From Bradyrhizobium arachidis (GTDB lineage: Bacteria > Pseudomonadota > Alphaproteobacteria > Rhizobiales > Xanthobacteraceae): DNA of 64,000 nt. The notes under the pieces are model-generated. The model saw nothing but the letters and a program-made list of their open reading frames with translations. It did no database searches and had not been told where the DNA came from. A program made the translations under genes and the position numbers. Of this stretch, positions 18,574 through 27,681 are shown piece by piece (position 1 is the first letter of the stretch; each line of letters begins with the position of its first letter). Location: the NCBI RefSeq assembly GCF_015291705.1, contig NZ_CP030050.1, positions 6,820,001 to 6,884,000 on the forward strand, given 5' to 3'.

Positions 18574-18651
18574 TCGCAAAATCCCTTTCCTTGAGACAGG
18601 ATCGTGCTGACCCCACAATGGGGCCAACACCGCTTGGCAGATTTCATTCCG

Positions 18652-18685
18652 TCCCAAGTGCGACGATTAATCGCCGCGCTTGGGA
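18652..18685. promoter_or_regulatory. 34-bp near-perfect palindrome
   Basis: Outer arms TCCCAAG and CTTGGGA surround an inner GCGACGATTAATCGCCGC core; 30 of 34 positions are self-complementary, and the four exceptions are transitions. It sits 20 bp after the CoxL-like stop and 79 bp before the cytochrome c' start, so it could be an operator or a transcript hairpin. Confidence 0.5.
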
Positions 18686-18705
18686 TGATTTGGCTCGGCT
18701 TGAAC

Positions 18706-21015
18706 TTACAGGCTGTGACGGCGGTGATGCTCGTTGATGGCGATCCACACCCGCTCCGGCGTCGCCGGCATGTCGATGTGGTCGATCTTGTATTCGCGCC
18801 AGAGCGCATCGACGATGGCGTTGACCACGGCCGGACAGGAGCCGATCGCCCCGGCCTCGCCCGCGCCCTTCACCCCCATCGGATTGGTCTTGCAGGGGAC
18901 GTTGTTGGTCTCGAACACGAAGGCCGGACCATCCGCCGCGCGCGGCAGCGCGTAGTCCATGAAGGTCGCGGTGATGAGCTGGCCGTCGCCCGCGCCATAG
19001 ACCACCTGCTCCATCAAGGCCTGGCCGATGCCCTGCATGGCGCCGCCATGCACCTGCCCCGCCAGCAGCAGCGGATTGAGCGTCTTGCCGAAATCGTCGA
19101 CGATCACGTAGTTGACGATCTTGATGATGCCGGTCGCCGGATCGATCTCGATCTCCGCCAGATGCGTGCCGTTCGGGTAGGTGCCGTCGGCGCTGGCAAA
19201 GGTCGCGCTGCCATTCAGCTTCGACGGATCGACGCCGGGCCGCTTGGTGAGATCGGCGAACGAGATCGAGCGGTCGGTGCCGGCGATGCGCACCATTCCT
19301 TCCGAAATCTCGAGGTCGCCGGCGCTGGCTTCCAGCGCCTGCGCCGCGATCTCCTTCAGCCTCGAGCCGAGCTCGCGCGTAGCACGCTCGACGCTGACAC
19401 CGCCTGACGGGATCGATGCCGAGCCACCGGTGCCGAGGCCGGTCGCGATCTCGTCGGTATCGCCTTGACGGACGTGCACGCGCTCCGGCGCGAGGCCGAA
19501 TTGTTCTGCGACGATTTGCGCATAGGCGGTCTGGTGCCCCTGCCCGCTCGACTGCGTGCCGATCAGGACGGTGACGTCGCCATTGGGATCGAGCCGCACA
19601 TTGGCCGTCTCCTCACCCATCACACCGCAGATCTCGACATAGCTGGCGAGCCCGATGCCGCGGATCAGGCCACCCTTCTTGGCCGCCTTGGCGCGCTTTG
19701 GAAATTCCTTCCAGTCGGCGATCTCCATCGCGCGCTTGAGATGCGCGGCGAAGTCGCCGGAATCATAGACCTTGCCCGTGGCCGTCTTGTAGGGCAGCGC
19801 CTTTGGCGGGATGAAATTCTTGCGGCGGATCGCGTCCGGCGTCATGTCGAGCTTTCGCGCGCAGGCGTCGACCAGGCGCTCGATGACATAGGCCGCCTCG
19901 GGCCGGCCCGCGCCGCGATAAGCGTCCACCGGCACGCTGTTGGTGAAGATGGTGCGCACCCGGCAGTGGAAGGCCTGGATGTCGTAGAGGCCCGGCAGCA
20001 TGCCGGCGCCGCCATGCGGGATGTAGGGCCCGAAGGTCGAGAGATACGCACCCATGTCGCCCATGAGGTCGCAATCCATCGCGAGGAATTTGCCGTCTTC
20101 AGTCAGCGCCATCTTCGCGGTGGTGACGTTGTCGCGGCCCTGCGCATCGCCCATGAAATGCTCGGAGCGATCGGCCGCCCACTTCACCGCCTTCTTCAGC
20201 TTGCGCGCGGCGACCGCCATCAGGGCGTATTCGCGGTAGGGAAACAGTTTTGTGCCAAAGCCGCCGCCGACGTCGGGGCAGATCACCCGCATCTTGTCGG
20301 TGGGGATGTTGAGCACGTTCTGGCAGAGGATGTCGCGCAGGCGGTGGCTGCCCTGGCTGCCGACCGTCAGCGTCAGATGGTCGCGCTTGGCGTCGTATTC
20401 GCAGACGGCGGCGCGCGTCTCCATGAAGCTCGCGACCACGCGCGGATTGACGATGGAGATCTCGGCGACCGCATGCGCCTTGGCAAAGGCGGCTTCGGTC
20501 GCGGCCTTGTCACCGATCGAGACGTCGAACAGCACATTGCCTGATTTGTCCGGCCAGACCTGCGGCGCGCCCTTCTTCACGGCGTTGACGACGCCGGTCA
20601 CCGCCGGCAGCGGGCTCCATTTGACCTCGATCGCCTCGATCGCGTCGCGGGCCTGGTCGATGGTCTCGGCGACGACGAAGGCGACGGCATCGCCGACATG
20701 GCGCACCTCGTCCCCAGCCAGGATCGGGTAAGGCGGGCCGGTGAACGGATCGGTCTCGAGATTGAACAGGCAGGGCAGATTGCCGAGATCCTTCACGTCA
20801 TCGGCAGTCAGGATCAGCGCGACCCCGGGCAGCCCGCGTGCGCGGCTCACATCGATGGTGTATTTGGCATGGGCATGCGGCGAGCGCAGCATCAGGCAGC
20901 GCAGCGCGGCCTGCGGCGCATAATCGTCAGTATAGCGGCCCTTGCCGCGGATGAGCGCGTCATCCTCCTTGCGCAGCACGCTTTGGCCAACGCCGAACTT
21001 GATGGGAGCCGCCAT
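18706..21015 (-). CDS. Molybdopterin-binding large subunit, CoxL-like form II (xanthine dehydrogenase family)
   Basis: 769 aa. Ald_Xan_dh_C domain at the N-terminus (GKGRYTDDYAPQAALRCLML) and the Mo-binding domain after it. The active-site loop reads AYRGAGR, the form II signature, not the AYxCSFR of true form I CO dehydrogenase. The conserved Glu region GVKGAGEAGAIGS is present near the end. The usual FAD (CoxM) and 2Fe-2S (CoxS) subunits are not beside it. Substrate unknown; the enzyme would need subunits encoded elsewhere. Confidence 0.88.
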   Translation of the reverse strand: MAAPIKFGVGQSVLRKEDDALIRGKGRYTDDYAPQAALRCLMLRSPHAHAKYTIDVSRARGLPGVALILTADDVKDLGNLPCLFNLETDPFTGPPYPILAGDEVRHVGDAVAFVVAETIDQARDAIEAIEVKWSPLPAVTGVVNAVKKGAPQVWPDKSGNVLFDVSIGDKAATEAAFAKAHAVAEISIVNPRVVASFMETRAAVCEYDAKRDHLTLTVGSQGSHRLRDILCQNVLNIPTDKMRVICPDVGGGFGTKLFPYREYALMAVAARKLKKAVKWAADRSEHFMGDAQGRDNVTTAKMALTEDGKFLAMDCDLMGDMGAYLSTFGPYIPHGGAGMLPGLYDIQAFHCRVRTIFTNSVPVDAYRGAGRPEAAYVIERLVDACARKLDMTPDAIRRKNFIPPKALPYKTATGKVYDSGDFAAHLKRAMEIADWKEFPKRAKAAKKGGLIRGIGLASYVEICGVMGEETANVRLDPNGDVTVLIGTQSSGQGHQTAYAQIVAEQFGLAPERVHVRQGDTDEIATGLGTGGSASIPSGGVSVERATRELGSRLKEIAAQALEASAGDLEISEGMVRIAGTDRSISFADLTKRPGVDPSKLNGSATFASADGTYPNGTHLAEIEIDPATGIIKIVNYVIVDDFGKTLNPLLLAGQVHGGAMQGIGQALMEQVVYGAGDGQLITATFMDYALPRAADGPAFVFETNNVPCKTNPMGVKGAGEAGAIGSCPAVVNAIVDALWREYKIDHIDMPATPERVWIAINEHHRRHSL

Positions 21016-21352
21016 TGTCTTTTCCCGTTCTCATGGTTGTTTTGCGAACCATATTGCCGTGGAAAAAGTGGCAAGGCAAATGGGTTTGGGCGGGCATGGT
21101 CCGCGAAAGATCGCCCCCTGCCCAGCCTGTCATAGCGGCATGGGACGCAAGGGCCGCAGCTCGCTCATTTCCCTGTGAGATCGACAATCGGGCGGACATC
21201 CCTGGCCCGCTCAAACCTCCTTGCGGCCGATGGCAGCAAAGCGACGTTTTGCGACGCTTTGAGAGGCCGATTATTGACCCGCTCCGACATTCCCAACAGC
21301 CGGCCGACCTGGACGCGCCGGCCGGCTGCGCACATCAATGGACGTGCTTCGG
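21016..21352. other. Gap without a recognised gene
   Basis: 337 bp between two minus-strand genes. It must contain the CoxL-like promoter. Base composition becomes less GC-rich here, marking the left edge of the accessory region; no gene or repeat was recognised. Confidence 0.45.
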
Positions 21353-22270
21353 TCAGGGACGAACGCGGATAATCGTACTCCCCTTACGTCGCTCGGTCGG
21401 ATTCAAGGCGGCGACGGCATCGTCGAGGGTCGAGACGTTGCCGATGTTGATCCGCAGTCGTCCGTCCCGCACCCGCTGGACGATCTCGCTCAGTTGGGCA
21501 CGATCAGCCTCGACGACGAAATCGATCGCCAGCCCTTGGGAAGGCCGAGCCTCCACCGGCCCGACGATAGACACCAGTGTTCCTCCGGCTCGAATGAGTG
21601 CTGCAGACCGCTTCTGGATGTCGCCACCGATGACATCGAACACCAGATCGACTTTGCCGACGTCCTCTAGTGCGTCGTTGTCGAGGTCGACGAACTCCTT
21701 CGCGCCGAAGTCGAGCACGGTCTGACGATCGGCGGCACGTCCGGAGCCGATGACGTAGGCTCCGGCCTCTCGTGCGAGTTGCGTCACCATGGACCCGACT
21801 GCGCCTGCCGCACCGTGTGCCAGCACACTCTGTCCCGCCTGAAGGCGACCGTGCTGGAACAGCCCTTGCCACGCGGTCAGGCCCGAGATCGGCAAGCTCG
21901 CGCCCACGGTGAAGTCGACGTCGCCCGGCAGCGGCGCAAGGTTGCGCGCCTCGATCGCCACGTACTCGGCCAGCGTGCCGTCGCGATACCAATCCGCCAG
22001 ACCGAACACCCGTTGTCCCACCGACAGCCCCGTCGTTCCATATCCAAGGGCAGAGACCACTCCGGCGAGCTCGTGCCCGGGGATCGACGGCGTTCGGTTG
22101 CGATCAAGGCGATCGGCCCAGGTCGAGGGCCACTCAAGCTCAGTCGGGATAAATCGCGACGCATGAATCTGGACGACGACATCGTTTATTGCTGCCTGCG
22201 GCTCGGGCCGATGCACCAGCTTCATCCCGGCAGTTCCCGCGGCTTGCTCCGTTACAACGATCGCCTTCAT
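21353..22270 (-). CDS. NADPH:quinone reductase-like medium-chain oxidoreductase
   Basis: 305 aa from the ATG at 22270, preceded by AAGGAGAG. GroES-like domain with GHELAGVV and GQRVFGLADW, then a Rossmann domain with HGAAGAVGSMVTQLAR. Catalytic zinc ligands are not obvious, placing it with quinone oxidoreductases rather than alcohol dehydrogenases. Substrate unknown. A perfect 12-bp inverted repeat lies 61-94 bp upstream of its start. Confidence 0.87.
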   Translation of the reverse strand: MKAIVVTEQAAGTAGMKLVHRPEPQAAINDVVVQIHASRFIPTELEWPSTWADRLDRNRTPSIPGHELAGVVSALGYGTTGLSVGQRVFGLADWYRDGTLAEYVAIEARNLAPLPGDVDFTVGASLPISGLTAWQGLFQHGRLQAGQSVLAHGAAGAVGSMVTQLAREAGAYVIGSGRAADRQTVLDFGAKEFVDLDNDALEDVGKVDLVFDVIGGDIQKRSAALIRAGGTLVSIVGPVEARPSQGLAIDFVVEADRAQLSEIVQRVRDGRLRINIGNVSTLDDAVAALNPTERRKGSTIIRVRP

Positions 22271-22330
22271 GGGATTCTCTCCTTGGTCATTTGTCTCTTC
22301 GGTTGAGATGCGAGGGAGCGCGCACGCGCC

Positions 22331-22364
22331 GGAGTTCCACACACGTCAGGCAGTGTGGAACTCC
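22331..22364. promoter_or_regulatory. Perfect 12-bp inverted repeat upstream of the oxidoreductase
   Basis: GGAGTTCCACAC and GTGTGGAACTCC are separated by 10 bases. The position ahead of the oxidoreductase start suggests an operator or an RNA hairpin; there is no T-run on either side. The rest of the 22271-22592 gap shows no gene. Confidence 0.5.
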
Positions 22365-22592
22365 TGTCTCTGTGTCGGCGACTGAGCTGTCTGCATTGAC
22401 CGCGACTCCCGCCGAGCCCGATGGATCTGGCTCGCTCCGATCCATGGTCGTAGCGAGTAGATGCGTTGCGCCTGACTACAAAAAAAGTACCAAGATTGAC
22501 GATTCTGGCTGTACCAGCCGATGCCGTGACGTCGGCCTTGAGACAGCGAGCCGACGAGAAGCGCGCACGAGGATCACCGCACGGTCGATCGC

Positions 22593-22868
22593 TTACATCC
22601 CACCGCGCCCCCATAGATCCGCGGCGCGATCCCTCAGCGTATCGATCGCGCGCTCAGGCGTGAAGTAGTCGACCTCGCCGCGCGTCAGGCCGATGTCCAT
22701 CAGCTCCCTGTCACTCAAGTCCTGCAAGGTGACTCGCTGACCCAAGCGCTGCTGCTGAAACACACGCCAGTATCGTCTAAGCAAGCTCAAGACCATGGAG
22801 AGGTCGAGGCCGCGCCTCGCGGCATCGCCCTCCGTCTCGCATGTGCTGTTCGTCAGTTGAGGTGGCAT
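22593..22868 (-). CDS. DUF1127 (YjiS-like) small protein
   Basis: 91 aa from the ATG at 22868, with AGGAG six bases upstream. The conserved segment LQDLSDRELMDIGLTRGEVDYF is the DUF1127 signature. Related small Arg-rich proteins in alphaproteobacteria affect RNA and phosphate homeostasis, but no function can be assigned to this one. It lies about 40 bases after a terminator that ends the upstream small peptide gene. Confidence 0.8.
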   Translation of the reverse strand: MPPQLTNSTCETEGDAARRGLDLSMVLSLLRRYWRVFQQQRLGQRVTLQDLSDRELMDIGLTRGEVDYFTPERAIDTLRDRAADLWGRGGM

Positions 22869-22906
22869 CGCACGCTCCTGCTGTTGTGCCGGCAGGGAGC
22901 GTGGCC

Positions 22907-22940
22907 AATGAAAAGGCCCCGTCCGATGCCGGCGGGGCCC
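22907..22940 (-). terminator. Terminator between the small peptide gene and the DUF1127 gene
   Basis: On the minus strand GGCCCCG and CGGGGCC form a stem, extended by CCGG/CGG pairing, followed directly by TTTTC. It starts about 28 bases after the peptide stop codon at 22968. Confidence 0.7.
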
Positions 22941-22967
22941 TGGTGGAAAGATGTCGTCGTCGAATTC

Positions 22968-23045
22968 CTAGCGCGCGACTCCTCCCACGGCCCAGCCGAA
23001 GCGGGTCATGTGCATCGAGTTCACTTTGCGCACGGATTTGATCAT
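22968..23045 (-). CDS. 25-aa peptide gene, copy A
   Basis: The peptide reads MIKSVRKVNSMHMTRFGWAV followed by GGVAR. A second copy at 34623-34688 encodes the same first 21 residues with one change (His12 to Asn). Within the shared 21 codons there are three synonymous and one nonsynonymous difference, which suggests coding constraint. No strong ribosome binding site is visible. It is followed by its own terminator and then the DUF1127 gene. Confidence 0.5.
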   Translation of the reverse strand: MIKSVRKVNSMHMTRFGWAVGGVAR

Positions 23046-23210
23046 GAGGTGCCACTAGCACGCGAATCGCACGAAATCAAGAGATGTGCGGACATTGGTT
23101 GCACCCTGGAGGCGAGCCCTCGCGCCGGCACTGTTCGAGCCGATGCGAACGTGCACCAATTTCTGCCCAAATGCTCACCTCCAGTCGTGGAGATCGTCTT
23201 CTGGGGGATC

Positions 23211-23711
23211 ATGATCAGCTTTCGAATAATCGCTGCCGCCGTGGCTATCGCGGTGAGTGTGCCTGCGGGTGCCGATCCCTGGGTTCAGCGCCCAGTTCTT
23301 AGAATTGGCCAGCCCATGCGGATAGCGTTGCCTGACTTTGCTGCAGCCGGCCCTTCGGAGACTGAACTAGGTAGTTCACTCTCGCGGGCCATTGCCTCTG
23401 ACCTCAAGCAAAGCGGCGCGTTCGAGTTAGTTGATCAGGTGGCGTTCCTGGACAAGAACGTGAATGTCGACGCGCCGCCCGAATTTTCCGATTGGCGCAG
23501 AACCCGCACACAGGGATTGGTCGTCGGACGCATCACCCGTCAGCCCGACGACCGGATCAAAGTCGAGTTTCGGCTTTGGGACGTCTCCAGTGGCGCACAA
23601 CTTGCGGGCCAGCAGTTTATCGGCAGTCCCGGCGATCTCAGCGGCATTGGCCATATGATTTCAGGCGAAATCTACCAGAGCATAATGAACGAGAAACATA
23701 CTTTCGAGTAG
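23211..23711 (+). pseudogene. Truncated tolB paralogue (N-terminal domain only)
   Basis: 166 aa from the ATG at 23211 (GGGGG upstream). Signal peptide to about residue 21, then a complete TolB N-terminal domain: RIALPDFAAAGPSETELGSS, LSRAIASDLKQSGAFELVD, GLVVGRITRQPDDRIKVEFR and IGHMISGEIYQSIM. In full TolB (about 430 aa) this is followed by a six-bladed propeller that binds Pal; here a stop codon comes directly after the domain. It may be a remnant, or a short secreted domain that competes for TolA. It interrupts the order peptide gene-murJ 3' end seen at 34.6-34.8 kb. Confidence 0.65.
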
Positions 23712-23785
23712 GGCTGGCTGTGCACTCTCGTTCGCTGCTGGACCGCCTTCGTAGCCGGAGCGGGCAAAACGAGCTTATCGATACG

Positions 23786-24037
23786 CGCCTAGCCGCGCAC
23801 CAGCGAAACCAGCCGGCTCCGGCCGAGCAGCACGAGGATCGCGAGCGCGTAGCCGATCGTCCCTCCGACCGCCAGCAGGACCAGCGTCACGTCGTCCCGA
23901 AAGTGTACGCGCCCAGCGCAGGGCCGCTGAAGCGCACGATCAGCCAGAAGGCGGCGGTGAGAATGATTCCGGTCAGCACGAATTTGGCGAGAAACAGCAG
24001 CCAAGGCACGGTTCAGCACGAGAAAGCCGCGCAATTG
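23786..24037 (-). pseudogene. murJ 3'-end fragment, copy 1
   Basis: About 250 bp corresponding to 34773-35021 of the intact murJ. The last 40 codons still read HFRDDVTLVLLAVGGTIGYA and end VSLVRG, as in MurJ, but upstream the frame shifts and only RGFLVLNRA is recognisable. It has no start and cannot make a flippase. Confidence 0.85.
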
Positions 24038-24069
24038 ATCTCGCCTAGTCCCCCACAAGAACGCCCATA

Positions 24070-24870
24070 AAAAGAGAACGCTGACTAGGGCGCGGACTCA
24101 TTAAGGCGCAGCCATAGCCTGATTGACGCGAGTTGAACGAATGCGAAGTAGTTGGCGGCGAGCCTATCGTAGCGCGTCGCCACCCGACGACATTGTTTGA
24201 TCCTGTTGAAGAACCGCTCCACCTGGTTGCGAGCGCGGTAGAGATAGGGGCTGAAGCAGATCGGATCGCTGCGGTTGCTTTTCGGCGGGATGTTGGCCCA
24301 CGCGCCCTTCTTCATGGCAAGGTCCCTGATCCAGTCCGCACGTAGCCACGGTCGGCAAGCAGCATTGACCCGGATTTCAGACGAGACAGCAGTTTTCCGG
24401 CGAGTCGAACGTCATGGGCCTCACCCGGGCTCAGCGCCAGCCGTACCGGCAGACCATTGCCATCGACCACCGCATGGATTTTGCTCGTCAAGCCGCCGCG
24501 TGACCTCCCCATCGATTGGCGCTGGTTTCTTGTGATGCAGGCTCCATGCTGATGCACGCGGACAATGGAGGTGTCGATCATCTGGACGGCGGCATCATGG
24601 GCAGTGGCAAGCGCTTCTTTGATGCGGCCCCAAACACCGGCCCGCCGCCACCTAACGAAGCGGTTGTAGCAAGTGGTGTATGGGCCAAACGCGGTCGGTA
24701 GGTCACGCCAGGGTGCTCCTGATTGGAGTCCCCAGAAGATGCCATTCAGGACCCGCCTGTCGTTCACCCGAGGAACGCCACGCGATTTGTTCGGCAGCAT
24801 CGGCTTGATGGCGGTCTATTCATGGTCGGCAAGTTCGTAGCGCATGATTCGAGCCCCCAGTTCGGGAGTT
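24070..24870 (-). mobile_element. IS5-family insertion sequence, inactive
   Basis: Defined by the transposase remnant at 24085-24845. The ends are approximate: I could not establish convincing terminal inverted repeats or a target duplication. It sits next to a murJ fragment and the FixK-boxed sulfatase region. Confidence 0.7.
24085..24845 (-). pseudogene. IS5-family transposase with nonsense and frameshift mutations
   Basis: Starting at the ATG at 24845 the protein reads MRYELADHE then a TAG at 24816-24818 where Trp is expected, before TAIKPMLPNKSRGVPRV. Downstream are the DDE-family blocks GIFWGLQSGAPWRDLP, DTSIVRVHQHGA and SMLLADRGY. About one base is lost near 24348, moving the C-terminal part (RARNQVERFFNRIKQCRRVA) into another frame. 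IS427-type elements can use programmed frameshifts, but the extra stop makes this copy dead. Confidence 0.85.
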
Positions 24871-25003
24871 TGAATCACGGCAGTCCGGCCAAACGCAATG
24901 CTCCTGGCCCGAGCTTTTTACGGCGCTTACGGACAGCGGTCATCAACCAGCCCTCAATCTCTGCCAAATGCGTCGAAAATGACCCATTGCGGGAGCACCC
25001 AAG

Positions 25004-25369
25004 TCAGAGCCGAAACCAAGGCAGGGTGAGATAGACGCAAGCGATCATCGAAAGCGCAGGAATTAGCCATACCCATCCCGGCCAAATGTAGCGCGCCAGA
25101 CGTTGGGCAAACGAGGCAGCGACGAGGGCGACGATCAGTGCCCCGAGAGCAGCCGTCGCGGCCCACCCGTACCAGTAGATCGCTGGAGCTAGAAATCCCA
25201 TCGCAGGGTCAGCCACGTCGCGCGAATGATGCGTGCCCGCCAGCACGATGCCGAGCGACGGAAAAACGGTGAAAAGAGCGACGTCCCTTGCGAGTGCGAC
25301 CACGTAGAGAACCGCGAACGTGGTCCCGAATGCGAATGCAAAGCGGCGGAACGAGGCTGATGATGTCAT
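25004..25369 (-). CDS. Small integral membrane protein, unknown
   Basis: 121 aa from the ATG at 25369. Four hydrophobic helices are apparent (FAFAFGTTFAVLYVVALA, FLAPAIYWYGWAATAALGAL, LIVALVAASFA, VWLIPALSMIACVYLTL). The start overlaps the stop of the preceding membrane gene by four bases (ATGA), so the two are translationally coupled. I do not recognise the family. Confidence 0.6.
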   Translation of the reverse strand: MTSSASFRRFAFAFGTTFAVLYVVALARDVALFTVFPSLGIVLAGTHHSRDVADPAMGFLAPAIYWYGWAATAALGALIVALVAASFAQRLARYIWPGWVWLIPALSMIACVYLTLPWFRL

Positions 25370-25830
25370 GAGCCGAAACCCATGATGTTGTTGGCGACAT
25401 GACCGGACAGAAAGCCCCACCAAACGATCAAGGCGAGTATCGAGGTGAGCGCCGTGCGCGTCCGAGCAGGTTCGTTGGCTAGCGGCCGCCGCCAGCAAAC
25501 CCAGTAGGCGGGCAGCAACGCCAACCCGATTGCTACGAAATGTTCCTTGAGGTCGAAGAAGCCGAGGACATGCCAGTGCCCCGCACGCTCCAGTTCGGGC
25601 CTGACGTCCACACGGAAATAAAGGTAGATGATGCCACCCAGCAGCGTAGAAACGGCATACAGGACGACCACGGCGTTGGCGAACGAGGCCGCCGGTATCG
25701 AACGAAAGCGACCAAAGAACGATTTGGGTCGCGCGTCCGCCGATCCCCATGCCGCTAAAGCCTGGTGTGTCATCGCACCAAGCAGTGCGACTGCGACCAG
25801 GCCGTGAATGATCAGTATGGCTGTCGCCAG
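25366..25830 (-). CDS. Integral membrane protein, unknown; start uncertain
   Basis: About 154 aa. The hydrophobic N-terminus (LATAILIIHGLVAVALLGAM) begins just after the preceding phosphoesterase stop, but the first in-frame ATG lies inside it, so a CTG at 25830 or coupling to the upstream gene may be used. About four membrane helices are visible, with a HWHVLGFFDLKEHF loop and a C-terminal HVANNIMGFGS. It forms an operon with its neighbour and the broken phosphoesterase. Family not recognised. Confidence 0.5.
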   Translation of the reverse strand: MATAILIIHGLVAVALLGAMTHQALAAWGSADARPKSFFGRFRSIPAASFANAVVVLYAVSTLLGGIIYLYFRVDVRPELERAGHWHVLGFFDLKEHFVAIGLALLPAYWVCWRRPLANEPARTRTALTSILALIVWWGFLSGHVANNIMGFGS

Positions 25831-25861
25831 AACCTCACTCCCGTAACCACCGGCATCCGGC

Positions 25862-27202
25862 TCAGTTGAACAGGTCCTCAGTCCCGAATGGCTCTGCCGA
25901 CCACGGCCGGAAACGATTGAGGGTGAATTTCGTCTTCTGATCGGGCTGGACATCGACAAGCACGTAATTGTACTCCTCTTTTGGAGCCTGTCCCTTCCAG
26001 TAGAGGTCCGGCGGATAGTCAGCGGGTACCTTGATGCTCGTTCGACCGGGAAGAATTGGGTCGTGTTCCGCGCCCCCACCGCCCAGCATCAGATACTTCA
26101 CCCCATCTACCTCGTAGATTTCCGTGGTATGGACGTGCCCGTTCAGCACGACCACCTCCATGTCTTTGGCATACGACGCAATCACCTTGTGCGGGTTATC
26201 GGGAGCCGGGATAGGACCTAGGCCCGAGCGCGCAAAAACCGGATAATGGAAGACGATAAAGGCCTTCCGATCCACTTGCCTTCGCCTCGTCCATCCACTT
26301 CTGAAGTTGGGTCATCTGCTCCGCATACTTCGGCCGATCAGCGTCCCATAATGAGACGGCGAACGGTAGTCGTACTTGCCGCTCCACAGATAGATGAAGC
26401 GGGTGCCCTTGAAGTCGAATTTGTAGATGAGGTTTTCCGGCGTGACACCGAACTTCTTTAGATAGGGCACGGCCGAAAGAACGCCCTCGATTTTCGGATC
26501 GGCCCATACCTCATGATTGCCCACGCTCATGAAAAATCGCCCATCCAACCCGGCTGCGCGCATCTCATCATCTGGCGCGGGTAGCTTCTTCAACATCGTA
26601 TCGTTCACGCGCTTCCAGTATGGGCTATCACTGACGGTCAAGCCCTGATTGCCCCACCATACGGCGTCGCCGCTATTGATCACGAATTTGGCGCGACCGG
26701 ATTGAACGTCCTTGACGATTTCACGGGTCACCCATTCGCCGCCCTGAAGCCGGAACATCGTTCGATGCACTCCGGGAAGCAGTTTCACGTCTTCCACGGC
26801 CGCCTCGGTGACCCGACCGTTATCTACCGTTAAGGTCATAACTTCCGTCTTGGACGCGAAAGGCATGACTACTTTGATCAGGTCCTTTGTGACCGGATCG
26901 AAGATCATCTTCACATCCTTCGCTACGATGGCCTCGGCAACCTTTTCCGGCATGACCAAGCCGAACATCTCGACGAAGAACCTATTGAGGTGCGGCTGCC
27001 CTTCTTTCAGCGGCAGATACATCATTGGTCGGGTATCGCCGACCGCAGCGAACGAAAATCCAGCTGCTGCGGGAAGCGATGCTTGCGCGGTCGTTGTTTG
27101 TGTCTGGGCGCTGGCAGCGAGTGGCGCGGATAACGCGGGCAGTGCTGCGAGTGCGCCTAGAATGAGGCGACGACTGGGTTCGTTGGGCCGGCAGAATTGC
27201 AT
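25862..27202 (-). pseudogene. Exported metallophosphoesterase, broken by two frameshifts
   Basis: From the ATG at 27202 a signal peptide (RRLILGALAALPALSAPLAA) and the blocks FAAVGDTRP, NSGDAVWWGN and SVGNHEVW can be read. The frame shifts near 26365 (KYDYR, then SLWDADRPKY resumes in another frame) and again near 26268, after which DRKAFIVFHYPVF and VVLNGHVHTTE complete the calcineurin-like fold. All five metal-site blocks remain, so the gene was functional recently. A FixK-type box lies 99 bp upstream of its start. Confidence 0.85.
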
Positions 27203-27300
27203 AATGATCACCCCTACTTCGAGGAGGGAAAATGAGCCGCCGCATACGGTCCAGAAACGGCCCGATGGCATCCACCATCGTAAACCCTGCGTTGGGATGC

Positions 27301-27314
27301 TTGATATAGATCAA
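27301..27314 (-). promoter_or_regulatory. FixK/FNR-type box, phosphoesterase operon
   Basis: TTGATATAGATCAA matches TTGAT-N4-ATCAA exactly. It is 99 bp upstream of the minus-strand start at 27202. Confidence 0.7.
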
Positions 27315-27667
27315 CCGTGCCGCCGACGAATAATATAGGGGCCACTTCTGTTATTGGCGCATCGCAAGAAATCTGCGCCCCGATGAGTTGTCGCAAGTAG
27401 GATCGTGCCCCTGAGCGGACTACTGAGATCCGCCGGGCCACAAAGAGTGTCGTCTCGGATCCCAAGCACCCGCAAGTTTGAAGGCTATACGCACCACGAA
27501 GACGGCTGCTTTGTTCTGGGTGAGCCGCGACGTCGGTGTCCTCGCATGACGCAACCTACTGAAGGCGCATAGTGGGCGCGGCACCAGCAGTGTGCTAAGG
27601 TACGTGATGGCCCCTTAGCGGACCTGCTCTCGGCTCTCGCGTAGCCAAGACCCAGCCCCGACATCCT

Positions 27668-27681
27668 TTGATCCAGATCAA
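27668..27681 (+). promoter_or_regulatory. FixK/FNR-type box, sulfatase operon
   Basis: TTGATCCAGATCAA is a perfect match and fully palindromic apart from the central bases. It precedes a TATAAG/AAGGAG stretch and the FGE remnant. The same 14 bases occur upstream of the sulfatase relic at 52530. Confidence 0.75.

Noticed and set aside
24312..24360. Programmed frameshift in the IS5 transposase
   Set aside because: The change is a simple base loss relative to the expected RGYDADW codons and the gene also has an upstream nonsense codon, so decay is the simpler reading.
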